A stretch of DNA of 64,000 bases from Seleniivibrio woodruffii (GCF_029267515.1 NZ_JAJUIS010000007.1:62001-126000); one strand, 5' to 3'. Shown: positions 1-8,718, counted from the first letter of the stretch. The notes: generated by a model from the letters alone, not told the origin. A program made the numbers and translations.

Positions 1-1
1 A

Positions 2-778
2 AATTTCCTTCCATACGACAGCTACAGGTGCATATTCGGCGACTGCTCCGCCTGCGGGCATAAGTGCCTTGAGCTGCTGGAAAAACGCATAAAAGAGAAT
101 AACAACGTTGCCGCCGTTATGCTTGAGGCGGTACGCTGTACCACCGTCCACGTTCCCGACAGGGCATATTTCGAAAAGCTGGACAATATCTGCCATAGAT
201 ACGGCGTGCTGAAAATATTCGATGAGACCGCAGCCGGACTGGGAAGGTCGGGTAAATGGTTTTCATATCAGCATTTCGGCATAGAACCGGATATGGTTGT
301 CGCCGGAAAAGGGCTTGGCGGCGGGGTTATGCCCCTTGCCTGTCTGATGGCACGAAAAGGTCTGGACGGTGCTCAGGATATCTCTATCGGTCATTACACC
401 CATGAGAAAAATCCCGTTGCGTGTGTTGCCGGACTTGCGGCAATAGATTTTATGGAGAAAGAGGGTCTGCCGGAAGAGGCGGGCGCGAAAGGTGATAATT
501 TCGGCACTGTGCTGAACGCACTGCACAAAAAATACTCACATGTGATAGGCGACGTGCGTCACCTTGGACTGATGGCGGCGGTTGAGATGGATAAAAACGT
601 GAAAGAGCGGAATTTCATCGCGGAATATGTGATGTACGAATCGCTGAAAGCGGGACTGAGCTTCAAAGTGTCAGCAGGAAGTGTACTGACACTTTCACCG
701 GCACTCACAATCACGGAAGGCGAACTGGGGCGGGCGGCTGAAATACTCGATTCCGCTCTGGCTCAGGTAAGGATATAG
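2..778 (+). CDS. Class III PLP-dependent aminotransferase-family protein, 5' end outside window
   Basis: The frame is open from base 2, so this is the C-terminal part (about 258 residues) of a class III (ornithine/GABA-type) aminotransferase fold enzyme. Visible family features are the cofactor-contacting DETAAGLGRSG segment, the PLP lysine in AGKGLGGG, and a GHYTHEKNP segment. It ends 9 bases before phnW and is presumably in the same operon. In phosphonate loci a class III family member, PbfA, is not a transaminase but an ammonia-lyase for 1-hydroxy-2-aminoethylphosphonate, and it often accompanies PhnW. The neighbourhood makes PbfA a reasonable candidate, but a true omega-transaminase cannot be excluded. 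The family is clear; the substrate is inference. Confidence 0.8.
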   Translation, partial: NFLPYDSYRCIFGDCSACGHKCLELLEKRIKENNNVAAVMLEAVRCTTVHVPDRAYFEKLDNICHRYGVLKIFDETAAGLGRSGKWFSYQHFGIEPDMVVAGKGLGGGVMPLACLMARKGLDGAQDISIGHYTHEKNPVACVAGLAAIDFMEKEGLPEEAGAKGDNFGTVLNALHKKYSHVIGDVRHLGLMAAVEMDKNVKERNFIAEYVMYESLKAGLSFKVSAGSVLTLSPALTITEGELGRAAEILDSALAQVRI

Positions 779-787
779 GAGAGGCAT

Positions 788-1885
788 ATGCACGGATTTG
801 ATAATAACTATCTTCTTTTAACCCCCGGTCCGCTCTCAACAACGCAGAGCGTCCGCGCAGCTATGATGTATGATGTCCCAACCAGAGACAAAGAGTATTT
901 TGCAATGATTCAGGATATCCGCAGGGAGCTTGTTCAGCTTGCGGCGGGCGGCGATGAAAAATATACGGCGGTGCTTGTTCAGGGGTCAGGTACCTATGCG
1001 GTTGAGTCCATGCTGTGCAGCGCGGTGAGCGTCAACGACAGACTGCTCATAGCCGTAAATGGTGCATACGGGCAGCGCATGGCTGAGATAGCGAAAAAAG
1101 CCGGACTGACTTTTGAGACAGTAACCTTTGAAGAGGATGAACCCGTTGACGTTAAGGCGGTTTCGGATATGCTCTGGAAGGGTGATTTCACACATCTGGC
1201 GGTGATACATCTTGAGACCACAACGGGGATACTTAACCCCGTTAAGGAGCTTGGCAGGATATGTGCGGAATCGGGCACGGTTTTTATGGCAGACTGCATG
1301 AGCAGTTTCGGTTCGGTGGAATTTGATATGAGAGAATGCGGGATGTCCTTTATGGCGGCATCTTCAAATAAATGTCTTCAGGGCGTTCCGGGTATAGGGC
1401 TTGTGGTATGCCGAAGGGACGCAGTTGAAAAGTGCAGGGGAAACAGCAGGTCGGTTTCACTCGATCTTTACGACCAGTATGCGTTCATGGAATCGTCAAA
1501 AGGCGGGTTCCGGTTCACCAGCCCCACACATGTCATACTGGGACTTAAACAGGCATTGGCGGAACTTTCAGAGGAGGGCGGCATAGCTGCCCGCAGCGCC
1601 AGGTACAGGGAGAATCAGCGTATTCTCTCGGAAGGTGTTAAGGAACTCGGTTTTAAACTGTTTCTGTTGGAGGAAGTTCAGTCACCCGTGATAACGACAA
1701 TAGAGTACCCGTCAGGCGGTTTCGATTTCGAGAGAATGTACGGGTATCTCAAGGACAACGGTTTTTATATCTATCCCGGCAAGCTGACGAAGAAAGAGAC
1801 GTTCAGAATCGGCACTATAGGCAACGTTTTTCCCGACGATATCAGAAGACTTCTGGGGCTGATAGAGCATTGGCTTGAGGCATAA
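788..1885 (+). CDS. phnW: 2-aminoethylphosphonate:pyruvate aminotransferase PhnW
   Basis: This 365-residue class V aminotransferase matches PhnW over its whole length. It has the N-terminal NYLLLTPGPL motif, QGSGTYAVE near residue 75, HLETTTGILNP near 145, the PLP-lysine segment SSNKCLQGVPG, and the RFTSPTH and YPGKL motifs near the C terminus. PhnW interconverts 2-aminoethylphosphonate plus pyruvate with phosphonoacetaldehyde plus alanine in the cytoplasm. An AGGAGAGG ribosome site lies just upstream of the ATG. No phosphonatase (phnX) follows, because the next gene is convergent; partners must lie to the left, outside the window. Both degradation and phosphonate biosynthesis therefore remain possible. 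Confidence 0.93.
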   Translation: MHGFDNNYLLLTPGPLSTTQSVRAAMMYDVPTRDKEYFAMIQDIRRELVQLAAGGDEKYTAVLVQGSGTYAVESMLCSAVSVNDRLLIAVNGAYGQRMAEIAKKAGLTFETVTFEEDEPVDVKAVSDMLWKGDFTHLAVIHLETTTGILNPVKELGRICAESGTVFMADCMSSFGSVEFDMRECGMSFMAASSNKCLQGVPGIGLVVCRRDAVEKCRGNSRSVSLDLYDQYAFMESSKGGFRFTSPTHVILGLKQALAELSEEGGIAARSARYRENQRILSEGVKELGFKLFLLEEVQSPVITTIEYPSGGFDFERMYGYLKDNGFYIYPGKLTKKETFRIGTIGNVFPDDIRRLLGLIEHWLEA

Positions 1886-1918
1886 AAAAAGGCGGTCGCA
1901 ATGACCGCCTTTATTGTT
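1885..1918. terminator. Bidirectional rho-independent terminator
   Basis: A 7-bp stem (ggcggtc/gaccgcc, 1891-1909) with a 5-nt loop is flanked by an A run on the left and a T-rich tract on the right. It can terminate both phnW and the convergent gene at 1923-3347. Confidence 0.85.
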
Positions 1919-1922
1919 TTGT

Positions 1923-3347
1923 TTACGCTTCTGAGGGTGCAATATCTCTCAGGAGAATCTCGATTATCTCGGCGGCAGTGATGCCGTCTCTGCCGTCTTT
2001 AATGAAATCTCCTATCTTTTTCAGTGTGTCGCCGGCTGTGATGAGGTAATGCTCAATATAGCCGTTTTTGTAGATTGTGGGCAGACCGATGTTAGCCACC
2101 AGAGCGTTGCAGAGGCATTTTCTGCCGTCTGTCTCCTCTTTCAGTCCGCCTTTTGCGATGTATGCGTCAACAGGTTCAGCCGCGCAGCGGTATCCTATTG
2201 AACCGTCGGCTTTTTTATAGAGTGAGCGCAGGTAGCCGAGGTTGCATATTCTGGGTCTTTTAAGGTATGTTTCAAGTTCGGAAAGTGTATCCTGTATTCT
2301 TGCCACCTTGAAAGGGAATCCCGTGGGGGATGCCTTGGGGTCTGTGAAGACATCGGGGATGCGCTGGATTATAGCTTTTTTGATGCTGTCCACAAAGCCG
2401 GACTCTTTGCACATGGCGAAGATTGTTCCCACCTGAATACCCTGTGCACCGGCGGCTATGGCGGCTTTCAGTTTTCCGGGTTCGCCCCATGAACCGCCCA
2501 GCCAGAAGGGAACGCCGAGTGACTGCACTTTTTCCAGTTCAACCTCGTCCTTTTCCGTGTAGATGGGTTCGCCCTTTGCGTCGAGCTCCATTCCGCCTCT
2601 GGGGGGAGCGTTGTGTCCGCCTGCGGAGTTATGTTCTATGACAAGTCCGTCAACGGCCGGTTTTGTCTTTTTAACCATGGTTGTTGCCAGAATGTTTGAC
2701 GACACTATGGCGTAGAATTTGGGTCTTGCAAGCTCTTTGAGATGTGCGCCCATTATCATTTTCGGGCTGAATGTTATTCTGTAGTCCTCGTCCTTATCCG
2801 CTCCTGCAACGTTGAGGCGCAGGCTTGCATCCTCGCCTTTTGCAAAGCTGTCCAGAACGGCGGGTATCTCTCTGGGTATCCCCGCACCCATGACGATGTA
2901 GTCAACTCCGGCGAGCATTGCACCGTATATAGAGCTGAGGTTGGGGAGGATAACTTTTTCCATCAGGTTTATGCCGATGGGGTTGCTGTGACCCTCTTTT
3001 GCGAGATACACCTCACAGAAGTTCGCAGCCACAGTGAGTTCCTGCAGCTCTCTGGAAGGTGTCATGGTGTACATCTCCACCTGTTTATATGGAGCGGACT
3101 CTTCTTTTCCGCCCTCAATGAAGTAAGTTTTTATGATTCTTTCCGCGATCTCTCTGACAGGGAACGCGGCAAGCGCTTTGCGCATCTGTCCGTCACTGTC
3201 TCCGTTCTGAAGTCTGCGTACCAAAATAACGTCCATCGCAGTGCCGGAGACAACCCCTATTTCACCGCTTTCCCCCACGGCTCTTGCCAGACGCCAGTCG
3301 GAAACACCTGCGCCCATGCCGCCCTGTAAAATTCTGTACTCTTTCAT
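1923..3347 (-). CDS. FMN-dependent nitronate monooxygenase / 2-nitropropane dioxygenase-family protein
   Basis: This 474-residue TIM-barrel flavoprotein belongs to the nitronate monooxygenase/FabK superfamily. It begins with the RILQGGMGAGVS segment typical of the FMN-binding first strand. It continues with GINLMEK, AGVDYIVMGAG, the EHNSAGGHNAPPRGG segment (His-containing active region) and GAQGIQVGTIFAM (phosphate-binding). It is longer than classical NMO (about 350 residues) because of a C-terminal extension of roughly 120 residues with several cysteines, as in the subgroup related to PfaD-type enoyl reductases. The native substrate cannot be read from sequence. It is a single gene, convergent with phnW and divergent from the FliG-like gene. 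Confidence 0.8.
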   Translation of the reverse strand: MKEYRILQGGMGAGVSDWRLARAVGESGEIGVVSGTAMDVILVRRLQNGDSDGQMRKALAAFPVREIAERIIKTYFIEGGKEESAPYKQVEMYTMTPSRELQELTVAANFCEVYLAKEGHSNPIGINLMEKVILPNLSSIYGAMLAGVDYIVMGAGIPREIPAVLDSFAKGEDASLRLNVAGADKDEDYRITFSPKMIMGAHLKELARPKFYAIVSSNILATTMVKKTKPAVDGLVIEHNSAGGHNAPPRGGMELDAKGEPIYTEKDEVELEKVQSLGVPFWLGGSWGEPGKLKAAIAAGAQGIQVGTIFAMCKESGFVDSIKKAIIQRIPDVFTDPKASPTGFPFKVARIQDTLSELETYLKRPRICNLGYLRSLYKKADGSIGYRCAAEPVDAYIAKGGLKEETDGRKCLCNALVANIGLPTIYKNGYIEHYLITAGDTLKKIGDFIKDGRDGITAAEIIEILLRDIAPSEA

Positions 3348-3534
3348 CCTTGCCTCATATGTTAAACGGCATCTGCCGCCGTACTATTTAACCCCATAAC
3401 ATTATCGTATAGTAACGGTACATGCAAGAGACTTATTGCCGATACTTTAAAAATAATTTGTTTTGCTTACTATTTCCCTTCTGTATTTTTGAATCTTTTG
3501 ATATATAATGCAGTATCAACAGACGGAGAGTAAT

Positions 3535-4035
3535 ATGCAGGTTAATCTGGAAGAGAGCAACAACATCACCATCGAGCGGGAGGGAACTTCCGACAGCTTT
3601 ATAATGTGTATTGATTCCAGAGTGACGGTGAAACTTTCCAAGTCAGAAATGAGGCTCATGCACGCGCTCATCGGTGCCCAGCTTCAGGATAATCCTAAAA
3701 TGGGTAAAGACGCTTTAAAAAAAGTTATGTCCGACGCTCTTTCCGCCAACAAACCCAAGGTTCAGGAAGTTCTGAGAAGAATGAAGCAGGAGGACATCGC
3801 CTTTGTCGTTTGGTACATGGGCGATCTGCGCCTTGCACACGAAATTCTCTCCAATATGTCAAAACGCTCCGCGGAAGACGTTCAGGAAACTGTGCGCGAA
3901 GCTATCGAACGCCGCATCCGCAAGGAACGCTCAACAGGCAACACCGTATTTGAAAGCCAGATGAACGAATACGGGAAAAACGTTGTAACCTCTTTTCTCA
4001 AGCAGGTGTTCGACACGGACAATCTCGCAGTTTAA
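3535..4035 (+). CDS. Orphan FliG-like (FliG C-domain type) protein
   Basis: This is a 166-residue soluble protein. I prefer the ATG at 3535 because GGAG sits six bases upstream; an ATG at 3508 in the same frame has no such site. Residues 74-130 resemble the C-terminal helical domain of the flagellar switch protein FliG, especially VLRRMKQEDIAFVVWYMGD followed by EILSNMSKRSAED, which is close to the FliG 'ilsnmskRaae' helix. The first 70 residues are unlike FliG, and the protein is half the FliG length, so it is not the motor component itself. No flagellar genes adjoin it. It overlaps the 3' end of the convergent regulator gene by four bases. A motility or structural accessory role is possible; function is unknown. 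Confidence 0.6.
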   Translation: MQVNLEESNNITIEREGTSDSFIMCIDSRVTVKLSKSEMRLMHALIGAQLQDNPKMGKDALKKVMSDALSANKPKVQEVLRRMKQEDIAFVVWYMGDLRLAHEILSNMSKRSAEDVQETVREAIERRIRKERSTGNTVFESQMNEYGKNVVTSFLKQVFDTDNLAV

Positions 4036-7000
4036 CGAAGCGCAGCAGATTTAATAATATATATAAGCTCAGTCTTTTCCGCTTTGGAATAGCCTTCCCT
4101 GTCCAGAAATTCTGAAAATTTATCCAGTACGTTTCTGCACTTCTGAATTTTTCCATTCTGGGCATAGAACGAATAGGTCATTGCCACCATGTCCGTTTCA
4201 TGGATGAATACGCTGAAAAAACGGTCGAACAGGGTCTCGGGACTGAATATCTCCGGCATGAAATAGTGCAGACTGTTCATCAGTTTCAGCATATTCATAA
4301 AGCTGACGTCCGTTTCTCTGCGTTTGCTCTCCACAGGCAGAACGTCTGTTATTCCGTCAAAAAATCTTCCTTTGAAAAGAGTTTCCGCCTCGGCAATGCT
4401 TATAGCCGCCGAAATGTATTCGCCGCGGGAATAGCTTTCTGAAGCAGTTTTTATCAGCAGGTTAAACCTTTCCGAATCGCATTTTATGTTGTGAATTTTG
4501 AGCATTCCGTTCTGCAGGGTAATATAGTTTTTCGGATCAATCCCGGAAAATGTGTCCGCCAGCAGTTTTCTGAAACGTGACAGCAGATTGTCCAGACTTC
4601 GCCGGGCGTTTTCCCTGCTGCTTTCCGACCACAGAAAAACCTGCATCTGTTCCTGATCTATGGTGAAGCCCGGACTGGAGAGAATTATGGCGAGCATAGT
4701 GCGGAACTGTACGCTTATGTCGGAGCAGTCCAGCGTATTCTGCCCGAAAGATATGGACAGGTTGTCCAGAGCTGTGATGTGCATCACAGGAATGGGGCGC
4801 GTGTTTTTGTCGAATGCAGTGTCCAGCTTCTGAAAGGCAAGATCAACTGAGAAAGCCGAAACGGACGGTTCGTTCGCCGTATATATGCAGGTGTTCAGCA
4901 GCACTTCTGGCATAAGTCCGCTCAGGTGGGTGTAACCTATCTTTTTCATCAGCTTTATGCAGAAGATGGCGTGTTCCCTTGCGCGCATTTTATCCCCTAT
5001 GTTGTTGAACAGATAGGAAAGGTATGAATGTGCGCAGGCGGCTGCATTATCGTTGACAGGATTTTTTTCCTGATTCGCCGCTTTGGTCAGGTGGAGGATC
5101 GCCTTCTTGTGGTTGCCGATAAATGTGTATGCGGCTCCTGCGGCTGCTTCACCGAAAGCCGTGAAAAAGTTATTAACTTCGCAGCTTCTGGCTTTTAACG
5201 ACGCTTCAGCTACGGAAGCTGCGTTTTCGTCACATTCGTATGCAAGTATCATTGCCTTAAACCCAAGAAGAAGTGCCGCCATGTGTTCCGGAAGGTTTTT
5301 GATATTACTGTCTGTGAGTCTGCTGAGAATTATTTCAGCCAGTTCCGTATCGCCTCTGGAAAAAGCATATTCCAGTTCGCATATGTCCGCAAAGGCAGTG
5401 AGTCTGAAGCTGTGTTCCATATGAAGACGGTATTTTCTCTGCACAAGATTCATTATCAGGTGCATAAGATGGAACTGACCGGTCATGGCGAGAAAATGGT
5501 TGAGAAGGTTGAGCATGGACAGTTTAAGAAATCCTTCCTGCTTAACTGTTATTATCTTCTGAAAAGTTATGTTGCAGTATTTTTCAGCCAGTTTTTTTTC
5601 ACAGGCGGTCATGTGTGCGGAGATAAAAAGGGAATAAAGGTGCAGTTTGAAACTTTCGGCATTGTATTTTTCAGCCAGAGCAAGCGATCGGCTGAGATAT
5701 TCAGCCGCGAGCTGTCCGCTTTTGAAATTGAAGCATCCAAGCCCGTATGCGGCGCAGACGATCATCTTCATGGGATCTTCCAACTCGTCACAGGTTTCTG
5801 TCATCATAGACTTTATTCTGACGAAATATTTTTCAGCCTCAGTCAGATTACCCTCTATGGCCGAATAATAGCTTAAAAGCCCGCAGGCGGATATTATTGT
5901 TCCTGCTCTGTTACCGTACATTGTGAATGTGTCCAGCGTATGAAAAAAGATGTCTCTCGTCTTTTCCGGAGCAACAGCCAGAAGAAGCTGACCGAAAGCC
6001 AGAGGTATCCATGCCCTGTTTCTGAAAACGTCTGCGGGCACAGTGGAAAAGATATCGGCAAGATGTCTCTTTGTTTCGATGAGGATTATTGCAGGAAAGT
6101 TTTTTTGAAGATATTCCTCAAGTTTGTCAAAATTTTCAGCAGATATCATATATTCGATTACCGCTGGGAGGTTCTGTCTTTCCGCTTCATATCCGGCTGC
6201 CAGTTCATAAAATGAATGGCGCTCAAATACCGACAGGCGCGTTACGGCTTCGTTTTTCAGCCATTCGCGGAACAGCCTGTTGAATCTGAACAGGTCGTTC
6301 CTTTTTTTTATGACCAGCACGGTTTCCTCGTGCAGTTTCTGCATCAGCTTTCCGGCAGATCCGGTGGAATCCGCCAGACTGAGAAGCTGTGTGCTGAAAG
6401 ACGGCAGCAGTGAAAGTTTCTGCAGGAGATGGTATTCTTCCGGTGAAAGTTTTTTTACCGCTGCGCTGAATATCCCTTCGCAAGCCTCCATGGCAAAAGC
6501 AGTTGCCGAGAAGGTGTCCTCCTCTGTTTTTGCCATGGAGCAGATCACAGCCTCAGCGTACGATATGATCCCCTCGGTGATTTCGTATATCCTTTCCAGC
6601 GAGCGGAAGGTTGCTGTGTCCTGCAGGCAGGCGACAGACAGTTCTTTAAATTCTTCCTGTGTAAGTTTCAGATAGCTTTCGTCTATGATGTAAGTTTCCC
6701 TGTTTAGACGTGCGTATTCTGCCGGAAATCCGTTGGTTTTGTGCGTACAGACAGCAAAAGACAGACTTCCTCCGGCAAGCTGCAAAGCGGACATCAGAGC
6801 GAGGTAGGTTACGCTTTTTATTTTTAATATGTGGATGTCGTCAATGATAATAAGTGTTCTGATTCTGGAGTTTTTTTTGTACGCTCTCAGAAGAAATGAC
6901 AGAAGGTTTCCGACCTCAAGCGGGGTGATGCCTGTCTTTTCAGCCTGTTCCATGTGTTCTGAAACGAAATCGGGCTGTGACTGACGCATTGCCTTGTAAA

Positions 7001-7223
7001 GATTCCGGCAAAAATATTCAGGGGTTTTGTCTTTTTGGGTAATCTGGTAATATACTGTTCTTTCGAAATATTTTGCTCCGATACTCAATGCGAACCCGGT
7101 CTTTCCGGTTCCTTCGCCCGCTGTCAGCAGAAAGATATTTTTTGTCTGCATGTGCGGAGACAGTGCGGCAAGTTTTGAAACTCTGTTTAAAATAATGTTT
7201 GCTGCCGGTTTATTTTCATTCAT
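4032..7223 (-). CDS. Very large STAND ATPase transcriptional regulator with C-terminal BTAD domain
   Basis: This 1063-residue cytoplasmic protein has three parts. At the N terminus is a MalT-like STAND NTPase, with Walker A AGEGTGKT at 35-42 and Walker B TLIIIDDI at 123-130. A long helical TPR-like middle spans roughly 330-780. The C-terminal ~270 residues resemble a winged-helix plus bacterial transcriptional activator domain: VFLWSESSRENARRSLDNLLSRFRKLL, then a YSRGEYISAAISIAEAETLFKGRFFDG helical segment. MalT/SARP-type regulators of this architecture oligomerise on ATP and inducer binding and activate target promoters. The ligand is unknown. Transcription starts in the AT-rich region near 7240, divergent from the cobalamin locus. 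Targets are not evident; the neighbouring FliG-like gene is one candidate. Confidence 0.75.
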   Translation of the reverse strand: MNENKPAANIILNRVSKLAALSPHMQTKNIFLLTAGEGTGKTGFALSIGAKYFERTVYYQITQKDKTPEYFCRNLYKAMRQSQPDFVSEHMEQAEKTGITPLEVGNLLSFLLRAYKKNSRIRTLIIIDDIHILKIKSVTYLALMSALQLAGGSLSFAVCTHKTNGFPAEYARLNRETYIIDESYLKLTQEEFKELSVACLQDTATFRSLERIYEITEGIISYAEAVICSMAKTEEDTFSATAFAMEACEGIFSAAVKKLSPEEYHLLQKLSLLPSFSTQLLSLADSTGSAGKLMQKLHEETVLVIKKRNDLFRFNRLFREWLKNEAVTRLSVFERHSFYELAAGYEAERQNLPAVIEYMISAENFDKLEEYLQKNFPAIILIETKRHLADIFSTVPADVFRNRAWIPLAFGQLLLAVAPEKTRDIFFHTLDTFTMYGNRAGTIISACGLLSYYSAIEGNLTEAEKYFVRIKSMMTETCDELEDPMKMIVCAAYGLGCFNFKSGQLAAEYLSRSLALAEKYNAESFKLHLYSLFISAHMTACEKKLAEKYCNITFQKIITVKQEGFLKLSMLNLLNHFLAMTGQFHLMHLIMNLVQRKYRLHMEHSFRLTAFADICELEYAFSRGDTELAEIILSRLTDSNIKNLPEHMAALLLGFKAMILAYECDENAASVAEASLKARSCEVNNFFTAFGEAAAGAAYTFIGNHKKAILHLTKAANQEKNPVNDNAAACAHSYLSYLFNNIGDKMRAREHAIFCIKLMKKIGYTHLSGLMPEVLLNTCIYTANEPSVSAFSVDLAFQKLDTAFDKNTRPIPVMHITALDNLSISFGQNTLDCSDISVQFRTMLAIILSSPGFTIDQEQMQVFLWSESSRENARRSLDNLLSRFRKLLADTFSGIDPKNYITLQNGMLKIHNIKCDSERFNLLIKTASESYSRGEYISAAISIAEAETLFKGRFFDGITDVLPVESKRRETDVSFMNMLKLMNSLHYFMPEIFSPETLFDRFFSVFIHETDMVAMTYSFYAQNGKIQKCRNVLDKFSEFLDREGYSKAEKTELIYIIKSAALR

Positions 7224-7306
7224 ATAATACTAGTAACAAAAGAATATAGAGGTGACAAGGTATTTATTTAAGATTTATTTAAGATGTGTGTGGTATCTTT
7301 AATTAA

Positions 7307-7430
7307 GATAATATCCGGCGTAATTGCAGGTACTCCGGAAAAGGCTCAAAGAGCCTGTTATCCCTGAATTCAACTCCTATCTTGTTTCCATTTGAAATCC
7401 CCTCCGTAACACCCCTTCGGAGGGGTTTTT
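7307..7430 (+). ncRNA. Putative small RNA with its own terminator, no coding frame
   Basis: A -10-like GATAAT lies at 7307-7312. About 110 bases later a strong intrinsic terminator occurs (stem cccctccg/cggagggg, 7399-7425, followed by TTTTT). Between them is a small hairpin (ggctcaaagagcc, near 7345) and no credible open frame. No plus-strand gene lies upstream that this terminator could serve, because the preceding gene is on the minus strand and starts at 7223. A short independent transcript of about 110 nt is therefore the simplest reading. I could not assign it to 6S, SRP, tmRNA or tRNA. The -35 element is poor. Confidence 0.35.
7399..7430 (+). terminator. Intrinsic terminator upstream of the cobalamin promoter
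   Basis: An 8-bp GC-rich stem (7399-7406 with 7418-7425) is followed by five T. It lies just before the TTGACA promoter of the riboswitch transcript and insulates it from upstream transcription. Confidence 0.75.
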
Positions 7431-7441
7431 CTATGTCCGCC

Positions 7442-7470
7442 TTGACATATTCCGATTTATCGTTCAGAAT
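7442..7470 (+). promoter_or_regulatory. Sigma70-type promoter of the cobalamin riboswitch transcript
   Basis: A perfect TTGACA (7442-7447), a 17-base spacer and CAGAAT (7465-7470) place the transcription start near 7477, a few bases before the first conserved riboswitch element. Confidence 0.75.
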
Positions 7471-7483
7471 CATCATGCAGTCT

Positions 7484-7640
7484 GACAAGGGTGCAGGCAG
7501 AAAAAGGGAAACCGGTTGAAATCCGGTGCTGTCCCGCAGCTGTAAACCTGACGAAACCCCGAACTATTGTCACTGTGCCCATGGCACGGGAAGGCAGGGG
7601 GATTAGGACGACGGTGAGCCAGAACACCTTCTTTGCCTAT
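7484..7640 (+). promoter_or_regulatory. Cobalamin (adenosylcobalamin-type) riboswitch
   Basis: The conserved core is readable in order. GGGAA at 7506 is followed by a ccgg..ccgg stem containing TTGAAATCC. Then come GCTGTCCCGCAGCTGTAA (7528-7545), a TCACTG element near 7570, a GCAC/GGGAAGGC stem, and a degenerate B12 box GAGCCAGAACACC (about 7616-7628). The P1 closing pair aaggGTG/CACCtt is visible. It leads into the cobaltochelatase gene 80 bases downstream, so high cobalamin is expected to repress cbiK and cobA. The expression platform, possibly the ggaac-cccg-ttcc hairpin near 7659, is not certain. Confidence 0.9.
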
Positions 7641-7719
7641 GAACTTTACGAGGATAGAGGAACCCCGTTCCACGTTCAAGAACACCCTGTACAGTTGAAT
7701 AATATTTTCGGAGGCGTTG

Positions 7720-8697
7720 ATGCGTACATTCATTGTGTCCGTAATCATGCTCCTGCTGGCTGTTTCAGGTGCTTTTGCAGCGGAGATGAATATGGAAAAA
7801 GAGAAAACGAAAGAGAAAAGCGCGGTTGTTATTGCCGCATTCGGAACCACCTATGAATCCGCACTGGATTCTCTTCTTAAAATCGAAAAGGATGTTAAGG
7901 CGGTCGTGGGCAAAGAAGTTCCCGTTCGTATGGCATTCACATCGAACATAATCAGAAAAATATGGCACGAAAGAAAGAACGACCCGACCTATAAGGCGGA
8001 ACACAAAGAGGTTCCAGAATATCTTTACAATGTGAAGAACGTCCTTGGGACAATGGCGGATCTGCAGAACGAAGGATACCGCAATATCGTCGTTCAGCCC
8101 ACCTATCTCACCTCCGGCGAGGAATACAGCGACCTTAAAGCATACGTTGAGGGTCTCGACGGCATCAAAACACTTAAAGACAAGTGGAAACCATTTAACA
8201 GACTCGCTGTCGGAAAACCCATAACAGGTGACTACGATTATCACGAGGACCTTAAAGCCTTCGCAGAGTCCCTTAAAAAAGACGTTGATCTTGCGGCATC
8301 ATCCTCATCCGCACTGGTTTATATGGGACACGGCAACGAACATCTTTCAACAGGTATATACTATGAACTGGAAAAACTTCTGAACGAAACGTATCCCAAA
8401 ACAAAAATTTATGTGGGTACGGTGGAAGGTCATCCCGATCTGGGCGACGTTGTGAATAAACTGAAAGCAGATAAAGTTAAAAAGATAACTCTGAAACCCC
8501 TTATGGTTGTCGCAGGCGACCATGCCAACAACGACATGGCAGGGGACGAAGAGGACTCTTGGAAAATCATCTTCACCAAAGCGGGAATCAAGGTTGCGCC
8601 CGTTCTGGAGGGGCTGGGCGAAAACCCCGCGGTCAGAAAAATTGTTGTGGACAATATGCTGAAAGCTGCGGCTGAAGCAGATATAAAGCTGAAATAA
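7720..8697 (+). CDS. cbiK: Periplasmic sirohydrochlorin cobaltochelatase CbiK
   Basis: This 325-residue class II chelatase inserts Co2+ into sirohydrochlorin (anaerobic cobalamin route) or Fe2+ in related enzymes. The ATG at 7720 is preceded by CGGAGG; an in-frame TTG three bases earlier is less likely. CbiK hallmarks are AAFGTTYESALDSL at the start of the mature protein, RMAFTSNIIRKIW, VQPTYLTSGEEY, the metal-ligand histidine in YMGHGNEH, EGHPDL, and PLMVVAGDHANNDMAG. Residues 1-20 form a clear cleavable signal peptide ending in SGAFA, so the enzyme is exported, as known for CbiK-P of Desulfovibrio. Directly after a cobalamin riboswitch and followed by cobA, its link to corrin or heme/metal metabolism is strong. 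Confidence 0.93.
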   Translation: MRTFIVSVIMLLLAVSGAFAAEMNMEKEKTKEKSAVVIAAFGTTYESALDSLLKIEKDVKAVVGKEVPVRMAFTSNIIRKIWHERKNDPTYKAEHKEVPEYLYNVKNVLGTMADLQNEGYRNIVVQPTYLTSGEEYSDLKAYVEGLDGIKTLKDKWKPFNRLAVGKPITGDYDYHEDLKAFAESLKKDVDLAASSSSALVYMGHGNEHLSTGIYYELEKLLNETYPKTKIYVGTVEGHPDLGDVVNKLKADKVKKITLKPLMVVAGDHANNDMAGDEEDSWKIIFTKAGIKVAPVLEGLGENPAVRKIVVDNMLKAAAEADIKLK

Positions 8698-8718
8698 CAG
8701 CCTGTTTTGCAGACATAG

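Noticed and set aside
2742-3329. Plus-strand frame of 195 codons opposite the nitronate monooxygenase-like gene
   Set aside because: Antisense shadow of a gene with clear family motifs; no start signals or domain.
7310-7430. tRNA-Sec, SRP RNA, tmRNA or 6S RNA
   Set aside because: No acceptor/T-arm pairing, no SRP GGAAG tetraloop context, no tmRNA tag frame and no 6S-like long stem were found; left as an unassigned putative RNA.
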